From positions 964,001 through 1,028,000 of the forward strand of contig BSQZ01000068.1 in NCBI GenBank assembly GCA_033239005.1: a DNA stretch of 64,000 bases. The letters are read 5' to 3'. This DNA comes from Lamellibrachia satsuma (lineage: Eukaryota; Annelida; Polychaeta; Sabellida; Siboglinidae). A model generated the notes under the pieces. That model was not told where the DNA came from. It did no database searches and worked only from the letters and a program-made list of their open reading frames with translations. Below, in pieces: positions 45,193 through 57,200 of the stretch; positions within the stretch are counted from its first letter, which is position 1, and each line of letters begins with the position of its first letter. Both the position numbers and the translations under genes were made by a program.

Positions 45193-45246
45193 GTCTAAAC
45201 ATGGATGAAGATTTGCCTATTGACATACACTGCAACAAACTGCTAG
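45193..45246 (+). CDS. CDK5RAP3: CDK5RAP3 exon 1 (ATG at 45201)
   Basis: The acceptor TTTTTTGCAG lies directly before GTCTAAAC and ATG, so an untranslated exon upstream is likely. It codes [15 protein letters not shown] and ends in phase 1 at CTAG|GTATGA. The N-terminus PIDI..xKLLDWL is the conserved start of the family. Confidence 0.93.
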
Positions 45247-48200
45247 GTATGATGCAGACACCTGTCTATAGCTGACACTTTTGAAAGTCTCGAAAGACTT
45301 GCTATTAGTTTGCACTGTCCACTAACTGCCCATAGAAATATTTTTATAATACATATATTAGATCACATCTATAATATTGTGTACAAGCCTGGTCACCTTG
45401 TTATGCTAAAGATATTATAATGCTTGAGAAAGTGCAGCATAGGGCAACTAAACTGGTTATAGGATTTAAGGAATTTACATATGAGGAAAGATTAAAACTA
45501 TATAGACTAGAAGAATGGCGATTACAAGGAGATTTAATTGAGACTGTTAAGTTTTTTTTTAATTGAGACTTAAGTTGAACATCAGGTTGGATGGTAAGGA
45601 GATCAAGCAAGTGGATGGCTTTGTGTACCATTCAAAGGCAGAAGTTCGACATCAGACACAAGCGGGAACGAATGCTTGGAGAAAGGTAGAGGGAGTCATG
45701 TTGGACAGAAAAATTTCGAAAAACCTGAAAGGGAAAGTCCTGAGAACATGTGTTACACCAGCATGCCTGTATGGTCTGGAGACAGTGGCGTTGACAGAAC
45801 AACAACAGAAACTGCAAGTTTGTGAGAACAACTGGGTTCGTCAAATAACAAGAACAAAGAGGGTGGACAGAAGAAGGATGAATGACCTGAGGAAAGAGGT
45901 TGGGATGCAATGCAGCCTAACAGGAAGATTGGTGAGAAGTAGGATGAGATGGGCAGGCCACTTGGCACTTGGTAAGAATGGATGCAAGCAAACTAGTAAA
46001 GAGAGCAGAGGTTGAAAAACACCAAGGATGCAGGAAAAGGGGAAGGCCACAGCTGCGATGGGAGGATTGCATGAGAAGATCGGGGGAGGATGAAAGATGG
46101 AAAGAGGCTGATAGAAAACTATGGAAACAAAGAACAGAAAGACTAGCTTGACAATACTTTACCTGACCTTCACCCCTGTACAGCAGGGAACAAGGACGAA
46201 GGGCACCAATCTAAATAACCTCAGAGGCCACAGTAAAAAACAAACAGCAACATTTGAAGCTATGTAGACGGCGATTTTTTAGTTAGAATGGTAGATGTAT
46301 GGAATTCATTGCTTGCAAATATTATATATGCACCCTCTATGAATGTTAAAAAAATGTAATCTAAAAAGAATGGTTTAAGATATGAGCGAATTATAAAAGG
46401 CTAATCAGTAGCCTTGCAACTTCATTACTTGTAAGTGTAAGTACAGCGGCCACCTGGCAAATGTGGGCAATGGACAGCGAATTTGGACCCAACCATTTAT
46501 AATCACCCTGCCACTTGCAGATAGGTCAAAGGGCATTGACAATCCCCCGAATCAAGCCAGCTGAGCCACCACTGATATGCACTAACTTTGCTAAGAGTGT
46601 AATCTGTGTCATATCATCTGCATACTAATAATGTCATCAAAAAGTATAAGAATTGTCCTCCAAATGAGGCGCGTCTCTTGCCTTGGTCACTGCCTGCTGT
46701 ATAAACAGTTACTGCTTGGCTTCTCTCGGGCATCAAAGCCATTTCAGATCCCCTTTCCCTTACCATGACCCTGCATTGTTTTCAAGTCTAACTCTCAGAA
46801 GCCAAGCTCTAAACACAGCGAATGAACAGGGAGAAGTCAGTCAATGTTACAATGGCAGTTGACCGAGTATAAATTCAGTTATGTCTCTCGGCGGATTAAT
46901 CATCATAGAGGGGTAAAAGAAATGGTGATTACATGAGACCGATCATGGCCCAACATGCCGCCTGTTTTCCGTGCAGTGGAATGCAGTAACGCTGTGTGAT
47001 TAAATAATGACATTTTCACCTAAGTTTATGGCCCACATAATATTAATGACAGCTCCTGTTTGGTTTTATCAACCGTAGATTTGTGCCGTTTGCGACAAAA
47101 CCAACTAGTGAACGACAATACCAACTAGTGAATGACAACATATCCATTCATAATATAATGGTGCCACCTAGTGGGTATCCACTTCATCACATTTTCCATA
47201 ACGGACATAATGCATTAGTCCCAGCGGTGTCTGCTATGGACAGGTTTCACTGTAGTTAAAGAATTCCTGTTTCGGCAAAGAATACATCATGCCAACAATA
47301 ACAATTACTGATATTAAACAGAAGTTACACCGTTAGCATCACAACGCAAAAATTGGCTGATCTGACATTTGACGTAGGGTAGCATAGAGCTCACAATCAC
47401 TTTTGGGTATGGTAGCATAGACTTTGTAACCACTTTGAGTTAGGGTAGCATAGAGCTCACAATCACTTTTGGGTATGGTAGCATAGACTTTGTAACCTCT
47501 TTGGGTTAGGGTAGCAGAGTTCAAAATCATTTTAGAGTATGGTAGCATATACTTTGTAACCACTTTAGGTTAGGGTAGCATAGAGTTCACAATCATTTTA
47601 GGGTATGGTAACATAGACTTTGTAACCACTGGGTTAGGATAGCATAGAGCTCACAATCACTTTTGGGTATGGTAGCATAGACTTTGTAACCACTTTGGGT
47701 TAGGGTAGTATAGAGTTCACAATCACTTTAGGGTATGGTAGCATAAAGTTTACAATCACTCTGGGGTATGGTATCATAGAGTTCACAGTTAGTTTGAGGT
47801 ATGGTAGCATAGAGTTCTCAGTCACTCCGGGGTATGGTAACATAGAGTTCACAGTCACTCTGGGGTATGGTAACATAGAGTTCACAGTCACTCTTGGGTA
47901 TGGTAACATAGAGTTCACAATCACTCTTGGGTATGTTAGCATAGAATTCACAGTCACTCTTGGGTATGTTAGCATAGAGTTCACAGTCACTCTGGGGTAT
48001 GGTAGCATAGAGTTCACAGTCACTCTGGGGTATGGTAACATAATGGTTTAGAGCATCAAACACTCGATGGAGAGTTGGAATTATGTGACAGAATTATTTT
48101 CTTTGTTTTGTGCATTTGGTGTTACTTACACTACAAATGATGTGCCGTCTCATCACAAGTACATTAATGAGAAAGACAATGATGACATGAGTGTTTGTCT

Positions 48201-51200
48201 TTTAGACTGGTTGATAAGTCGTCGCCACTGCAAGGATCAGTGGCAGGAGGCAGCAGTTTGTGTGAGGAAGCGGATCAACAATGCCATACAAGACATGCCA
48301 CCAGTCGAGCAGATCACCAAACTACTGCATGGCACATGTACGCATTCTCCTTCATTCTTCACAATTCATAGCCATACATAGCCACTGGAAAGTGGCACAC
48401 GCACTCACGCATGCACCCTCACACACACATGCACGCACACGTGGTGTGCACTGTGCACACAGTGTATTAACTAAGTACATAAATACGAACATTAGTCCAA
48501 TTAAAATTGTAGCCAGGCAAGTAAAATTTAAATGTCATTTGAAAAACAGATAGAATATTATTTAATTATACCTTTAGGATTAAATACTACATGTTTCTAA
48601 ACTTTCAGATATTAACTACTTTCATTGTCTCCAAATTGTTGAGTTACTGAAGGAGACAACAGATGGTAGCAGGAATCTCTTTGGTCGTTACTCATCGCAC
48701 AGAATGAAGGTACGTGTCTAAAAACACTGTAATGAAACTAGATGTAACTACTGTTCCATGTCTTAAGTGAAAGTCTAAACACACTGTAATGAAATTAGAT
48801 TTAACTACTGTTCCATGTCTTAAGTGAAAATCTAAACACACTGTAATGAAACTAGATTTAATTACTGTTCCATGTCTTAAGTGAAAGTTTAAACACACTG
48901 TAATGAAACTAGATGTAACTACTGTTCCATGTCTTAAGTGAAAGTCTAAACACACTGTAATGAAATTAGATTTAACTACTGTTCCATGTCTTAAGTGAAA
49001 GTCTAAACACACTGTAATGAAACTAGATGTAACTACTGTTCCATGTCTTAAGTGAAAGTCTAAACACACTGTAATGAAATTAGATTTAACTACTGTTCCA
49101 TGTCTTAAGTGAAAGTCTAAACACACCGTAATGAAATTAGATTTAACTACTGTTCCATGTCTTAAGTTAAAGTCTAAACACACTGTAATGAAATTAGATT
49201 TAACTACTGTTCCATGTCTTAAGTGAAAGTCTAAACACACCGTAATGAAATTAGATTTAACTACTGTTCCATGTCTTAAGTTAAAGTCTAAACACACCGT
49301 AATGAAATTAGATTTAACTACTGTTCCATGTCTTAAGTGAAAGTCTAAACACACTGTAATGAAATTAGATTTAACTACTGTTCCTTGTCTTAAGTGAAAA
49401 TCTAAACACACTGTAATGAAACTAGATTTAATTACTGTTCCATGTCTTAAGTGAAAGTTTAAACACACTGTAATGAAACTAGATGTAACTACTGTTCCAT
49501 TTCTTAAGTGAAAGTCTAAACACACTGTAATGAAATTAGATTTAACTACTGTTCCATGTCTTAAGTGAAAGTCTAAACACACTGTAATGAAATTAGATTT
49601 AATTACTGTTCCATGTCTTAAGTGAAAGTTTAAACACACTGTAATGAAACTAGATGTAACTACTGTTCCATGTCTTAAGTGAAAGTCTAAACACACCGTA
49701 ATGAAATTAGATTTAACTACTGTTCCATGTCTTAAGTTAAAGTCTAAACACACTGTAATGAAATTAGATTTAACTACTGTTCCATGTCTTAAGTGAAAGT
49801 CTAAACACACTGTAATGAAATTAGATTTAATTACTGTTCCATGTCTTAAGTGAAAGTTTAAACACACTGTAATGAAACTAGATGTAACTACTGTTCCATG
49901 TCTTAAGTGAAAGTCTAAACACACCGTAATGAAATTAGATTTAACTACTGTTCCATGTCTTAAGTTAAAGTCTAAACACACTGTAATGAAATTAGATTTA
50001 ACTACTGTTCCATGTCTTAAGTGAAAGTCTAAACACACTGTAATGAAATTAGATTTAATTACTGTTCCATGTCTTAAGTGAAAGTTTAAACACACTGTAA
50101 TGAAACTAGATGTAACTACTGTCCCATGTCTTAAGTTAAAGTCTAAATACACTGTAATGAAATTAGATTTAACTACTGTTCCATGTCTTAAGTGAAAGTC
50201 TAAACACACTGTAATGAAATTAGATTTAACTACTGTTCCATGTCTTAAGTGAAAGTCTAAACACACTGTAATGAAATTAGATTTAATTACTGTTCCATGT
50301 CTTAAGTGAAAGTCTAAACACACTGTAATGAAACTAGATTTAATTACTGTTCCATGTCTTAAGTGAAAGTTTAAACACACTGTAATGAAACTAGATGTAA
50401 CTACTGTTCCATGTCTTAAGTGAAAGTCTAAACACACCGTAATGAAATTAGATTTAACTACTGTTCCATGTCTTAAGTTAAAGTCTAAACACACTGTAAT
50501 GAAATTAGATTTAACTACTGTTCCATGTCTTAAGTGAAAGTCTAAACACACTGTAATGAAATTAGATTTAACTACTGTTCCATGTCTTAAGTGAAAGTCT
50601 AAACACACTGTAATGAAACTAGATGTAACTACTGTTCCATGTCTTAAGTGAAAGTCTAAACACACTGTAATGAAATTAGATTTAACTACTGTTCCATGTC
50701 TTAAGTGAAAGTCTAAACACACTGTAATGAAATTAGATTTAACTACTGTTCCTTGTCTTAAGTGAAAATCTAAACACACTGTAATGAAACTAGATTTAAT
50801 TACTGTTCCATGTCTTAAGTGAAAGTTTAAACACACTGTAATGAAATTAGATTTAACTACTGTTCCATGTCTTAAGTGAAAGTCTAAACACACTGTAATG
50901 AAATTAGATTTAACTACTGTTCCTTGTCTTAAGTGAAAATCTAAACACACTGTAATGAAACTAGATTTAATTACTGTTCCATGTCTTAAGTGAAAGTTTA
51001 AACACACTGTAATGAAACTAGATGTAACTACTGTTCCATGTCTTAAGTGAAAGTCTAAACACACTGTAATGAAATTAGATTTAACTACTGTTCCATGTCT
51101 TAAGTGAAAATCTAAACGCACTGTAATGAAACTAGATGTAACTACTGTTCCTTGTCTTAAGTGAAAAAATCTAAACACACTGTAATGAAACTAGATTTAA

Positions 51201-54200
51201 CTACTGTTCCATGTTTTAAGTGAAAGTCTAAACACACCGTAATGAAATTAGATTTAACTACTGTTCCATGTCTTAAGTGAAAGTCTAAACACACTGTAAT
51301 GAAATTAGATTTAACTACTGTTCCTTGTCTTAAGTGAAAAAATCTAAACACACTGTAATGAAACTAGATTTAATTACTGTTCCATGTCTTAAGTGAAAGT
51401 CTAAACACACTGTAATGAAACTAGATGTAACTACTGTTCCATGTCTTAAGTGAAAGTCTAAACACACTAATGAAACTAGACATAACTACTGTTCTTAAGT
51501 GAAACTCTAAACACACTGTAACTCATGCACCATGACTGTGTTAAGTGATACATTCTGTGTTCACAAGTAGAAATGGTGATGTGGATGACCATCTTTCACT
51601 TTCTGTATTCCTGATGGATATATGATGGGCATATATATATGATGGTAAGGGTTTAGCGTCATTGTTAATAAGGGGCATTTTAGGAGCAATTATTAAAATG
51701 GAATCTTAGTGAAGCACTTTTGTTAGATTACATATCCATCAAGTTATAATAGAGATATCTTTTTTGTGACTTCAGAAGATAAAACTGTTGTAAATGTCCA
51801 TTGTATCTTATTTAAATTATAGGATTGGATGGAGATTGTGAAAATGTATGAAAAGGACTCTTTATATCTTGGTAAGTATGTAACAAACGTCATGTTATTT
51901 TTCAGTGCCAGTTTCAAGGGGAAATTATTTTATGATTTATATTTGACATTTACAAACTCTTGTAAGCCTTTCTAGAATATTGCCTGAAGATGAGCTGTAT
52001 AAATAACAGAGATCAGGCTGGTGTCAGTTACCCAGCTACAGACTATGTGACCAGTGACATCACAATGTGGCAGTAAGCAGGATTGCAACTAACACATTTT
52101 TCCATACTGTTAGATTGATCAGAAATCAATATTGTGATAACGGTTGAATCTTTCAAAACATTGGTTTGATTTCCACTTTATTTCTTGATTTGTAATGTTA
52201 TCAGTCCACATTTTAGGAATTTAGTACAATTTCCTTTGAAGCCACGACCATATACTGCCCTGAAACTGTCCTGTCAATACATACAGTAATTGCCACATTT
52301 CTTTTTCTCTATCTCTTATAAATTTGCTGATTTATGTTTAATGAAGAAGTGTACTGTTTGGTATCTGTACGATTTTTGTGTGAATCAGGAAAGCACGACA
52401 TGTGGCGCAAATTCGACAATGGTGTGTAGCAGAAAGTTTTAAATGCTAACACTAAAAAGAAGAATTTTACTGATCGAAGCTGTAGAAAAAGGTGGAAGAA
52501 AGCAGAAGGAGATTGCAGAGGAATTTAACATTCCAGCTAACACCCTTTCAGGTATCGTTACAGACAAAGAGCGATATAAAGAACTGTTCTTTGACAGTCA
52601 GGTCGACAACACTTAAACAACAAGCATGCTGTAGTGAAATGCAATCTGTTGACGAAGAGTCTGACGAGTCGGAAAAAAAAATCCTGAGATCTGCATTGAA
52701 GAAATATGATCCCAAAGATGTGTTCAATGTCGACGAACTACCTGATAAACCTCTTGCCCTCAAGTATGAGAAATGCCATGGTGGTAAGAAATCGAAAAAA
52801 GGATCCCTGTAGGTTTGACTAATCTGGAGTATACTGTATACGATCGCATTTTGTAAAGTAAACATGCAGGATTTTACTAATAAATCAACAAATTGAGAGG
52901 CACTACCATTTGCAACATTTCTTGTGGCACCACAAACTACACAAATTCATGTTCCTATCAGAGCCAGTCATATACAAAGGCTGACAAAGCTAGTCTATTA
53001 AATTCTACCAGAAGGTGCCACTTCATAAATATCCTATTTTGATAAATTGGCATGTCAACTAATGGGAAGCAATGTAGAGTTGGTGTTTTACCAGTTGTAC
53101 TTGTAATGAAGTTTTCTTCATTTGTACTTGTAACATAGTCTTCTTCATTTGTACTTCTTCATTATCGTCTTCTCCAACTCCCTCCCCCTCTGCTATTTGT
53201 GTACAGTTCCTCTAATGATCTCTTTAGACTGTCCCACTTCCTCAGACATGTTCTATGTTTTAATGGGACCACATGTTTACCAATGATGCCATTCACCTAA
53301 TAATTTCTGAGGTTCATTATTCTGTCAGTGTTTTCTTCTACAAGAGTATATTTTGTGTAAAGAAACCTGACTTGGGAATGATATCATTATAATCATTGTT
53401 TTTGTATGGTTGTAGATATTTTAAAATTAGGTGTCTGAAAAAAACCTGCATTTATTATCATTGTTGTTTTGAAGAATATAAATGCATGTTTGATATTGTT
53501 TTATTGTCTGAGGTTGTGTACCTGCAGTCTTTATGGTTCTGTTGTAGCTGAGGTTGTGTACCCACAGTCTTTATGGTTCTGTTGCAGCTGAGGTGGTGTA
53601 CTCGCAGTCTTTATGGTTCTGTTGCAGCTGAGGTTGTGTACCTGCAGTCTTTATGGTTCTGTTGCAGCTGAGGTTATGTACCCGTAGTCTTTATGGTTCA
53701 ATTGCAGCTGAGGTTGTGTACCCGCAGTCTTTATGGTTCATTTGCAACTGAGGTTGTGTACCTGCAGTCTTTATGGTTCTATTGCAGCTGAGGTTGTGTA
53801 CCTGCAGTCTTTATGGTTCTATTGCAGCTGAGGTTGTGTACCTGCAGTCTATGGTTCTATTGCAGCTGAGGTTGTGTACCTGCAATCTTTATGGTTCTGT
53901 TGCAGCTGAGGTTGTATACCCGCAGTCTTTATAGTTTTATTGCAGCTGAGGTTGTGTACCTGCAGTCTTTATGGTTCTATTGCAGCTGAGGTTGTGTACC
54001 TGCAGTCTTTATGGTTCTATTGCAGCTGAGGTTGTGTACCCACAGTCTTTATGGTTCTGTTGCAGCTGAGGTTGTGTACCTGCAGTCTTTATGGTTCTAT
54101 TGCAGCTGAGGTTGCTCAGCTGCTGATGAGAAATGTCAACTATGAGATACCATCTCTGAAGAAACAAATAGCAAAGTGTCAGCAACTACAGATGGTAATA

Positions 54201-57200
54201 TCTTTATACATTGTGTTCCAATATCCGCAATAGCAGTCTGGAGATTTTTTGCTTTCTCTCATACAATTGACATTTAATGGTGTTGGTAAATATGGTCTTG
54301 GCCCTATAGCATAATGTAAACTAAAGAAAAACCAAATGATTTGTATAATTTGTTAATAATCAGTCTACTTAAATCGACTACAGTTGTACTTTGGTGAAGT
54401 GTGTCTGTCAGATAGGCCATGGCTGTCAGACAAGGCTTTGTCTGTCAGACAGGCCATGTCTGTCAGACAAGGCTATGTCTGTCAGACAGGCCATGGCTGT
54501 CAGTCAAGGCTATGTCTGTCAGACAAGGCTATGTCTGTCAGATAGGCCATGGCTGTCAGACAAGGCTATGTCTGTCAGACAAGGCTATGTCTGTCAGACA
54601 GGCCATGGCTGTCAGACAAGGCTATGTCTGTCAGACAGGCCATTTCTGTGGTGTTTCAATGTTCAGGAATGTACAAGGAAACAAGGAGAGCATTCCTCGA
54701 GTGCTGCAGAGATGAGAGAGAAGTTCCATTCAGTGTGCACACAAATGGGAATTGAGGTAAGCAAGATAATAGATGTTACATAAATGACTGTTTGAAGATA
54801 TTGATTCCAGAAAACTGCATTGTATGATGAAAAGCAGTGTGTAGCTTTCTTTACAGTTTTCAAACCCATACAGCAATGATGGTACAGTAATGTGGTGCAT
54901 CCACCATGCCTCTACCACTGCTAGTAATGTGGTGCATCCACTGTGCGTCTACCACTTCCAGTAATGTGGTGCATCCACTGTGCATCTACCACTGCCAGTA
55001 ATGTGGTGCATCCACTGTGCGTCTACCACTTCCAGTAATGTGGTTCATCTACTGTGCGTCTACCACTGTGAGTAATGTGGTGCATCCACCGTGCATCTAC
55101 TGCTGACAGTAATGTGGTGCATCCACTGTGCATCTACTACTTCCAGTAATGTGGTGCATCCACTGTGCATCTACCACTTCCAGTAATGTGGTGCATCCAC
55201 CGTGCGTCTACCACTTCCAGTAATGTGGTGCATCCACTGTGCGTCTACCACTGCCAGTAATGTGGTGCATCCACTGTGCATCTACCACTTCCAGTAATGT
55301 GGTGCACAGGGTTGTTTGATTTAAATCATTTGATTTAAATCATTAATTTAAATCATGATTCAAATCGGTCCAAAAAAAAAAAATCATTGATTTATGATTT
55401 TTTTGATTTTTTTACTTCCGGTTTTTTTAATCGCTGATTTATATGAATTTAACACAAATAATTGTTTACAAGCATCGAGATCAACAAAGTTTTGTGTGTT
55501 TTTTAATACAAAAGCACAATGTGCACACACTTGTGTAGCTGTATTGACACCAGATAGCCTGATAGTCAAATATTTTATGACATTGTGTACACCAGATTTC
55601 AAATAAATAAAAAAAATTAAATAAAATAAAAAATCCGATTTAAATAAAAAAATCCGATTTTTTTATTTAAAAAAAAATCATGATTTTTTTCAACCCTGGT
55701 GGTGCATCTACCGTGTGTCTACCACTTCCAGTAATGTGGTGCATCCACCATGCATCTACCACTGCCCGCAATGTGGTGCATCCACCGTGCATCTACTGCT
55801 GACAGTAATGTGGTGTTTCTATTAATGACAGTAATGTGGTGTTTCTGTTGCTGACAATAATGTGTTTTCATCACTGACAGTAATGTTGTGTCTACTGCTG
55901 ACATTAATGTGGTGTTTGTATCATTGACAGTAATGTGGTGTTCCTACTTCTGACAGTAATGCAGTGTTTCTATCATTGACAGTAATGTGGTGTTTCTACG
56001 GCTGATAGTAATGTGATGTTTCTACAGCTGACAGTAATGTGGTGTTTCTACTGCTGACAGTAATGTGGTGTTTCTATCACTGATGGTAATGTGGTGTTTC
56101 TACATTGACAGTAATGTAGTGTTTCTGTTATTGATAGTAATGTGGTGTTTCTGTCACTACCAGTAATGTGATGCTTCTACCCCTGATAGGGCAAGGCAAT
56201 TCAAAGAGAACTGTTGCTGCTTGTCAAAGACCTGCCATCGACATATGAGAGGATTGCTGTATCCACACAGTCACTCCATGGGGCTGTCAAGTACTATGAA
56301 ACATTTGTTGCATTCGTCCTTGGGAGGCAAGTGAAGCAGACATGTTAAATGAACTCTTGGTTTAGGAATAAACTAGTTTTAAACAAGTGTAATGTTTAAT
56401 ATGTACTTGCGTAGAGCCTATATTTTCCCCTTAAAAAACTATGGCAAATTTCAGTGTTTTTGTGCTTCGAACATCCAATTCTGTTTCTTCATTGCAAACT
56501 CTATTTAAAAAAATGGAGAAATCACATTCACCACCAATTCCTGTTTCAAAATGAAAGATAGTTTAGATATATTATGCAGTTAGCATTTCCACATTGTATG
56601 GTACATTCTTTGCGCAGCATTGGATTCTACAATGTCCACCTGTGTTTTGTGATAGTGGAAAAACTGAAGTTCTTCTGCTCAGATGTGAAGCATTTAAGAT
56701 AAAATGTTTTGATTGGGAAGCCATCATGTTATATAAGCTCTCTCATGACAAATAATGATCAGTGTCAATCTGCATAACAGTATAGTTTATAATGACACAA
56801 TAAAGCAGCAGTTCATTATTCCTTATGCCAAAGTATAATTTGTCACTGAGTAAACCGTTATTTATGAGTAAAAACATTTCTTCCAACCAAAACTATTGGT
56901 ATTGAGATTACTTACTCTCAAGGACTGAGAGAAAGAGGTGGAGCACATCACCAAGACACTACAAAGATGTGGGTACCCAAGTTGGACCATAAAGAAGATG
57001 AAAGAACAGCAAAGTGAGAAGGGAAAGACCAAGGAAAGGAAGGATAAGAACATAGAGAAATCCAAAGGCATTGTCACTCTCCCATATGTCAAGGGAGTAA
57101 CAGAACCTGTTCGGCAGATTTTAAAACATTAGAGAGCAACAAAAACTCAAGATAGATCAAAGAAGCCATGTGAATCAGAAAGACGACTCATGAATTGAGA

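Noticed and set aside
48692..51351. 828- and 64-codon minus-strand open frames with a 19-residue repeat
   Set aside because: Direct result of a 57-base tandem unit without stops; lies in an intron of CDK5RAP3 on the other strand. Not annotated as a gene.
52548..52865. Minus-strand 105-codon frame
   Set aside because: Antisense shadow of the Tigger transposase remnant.
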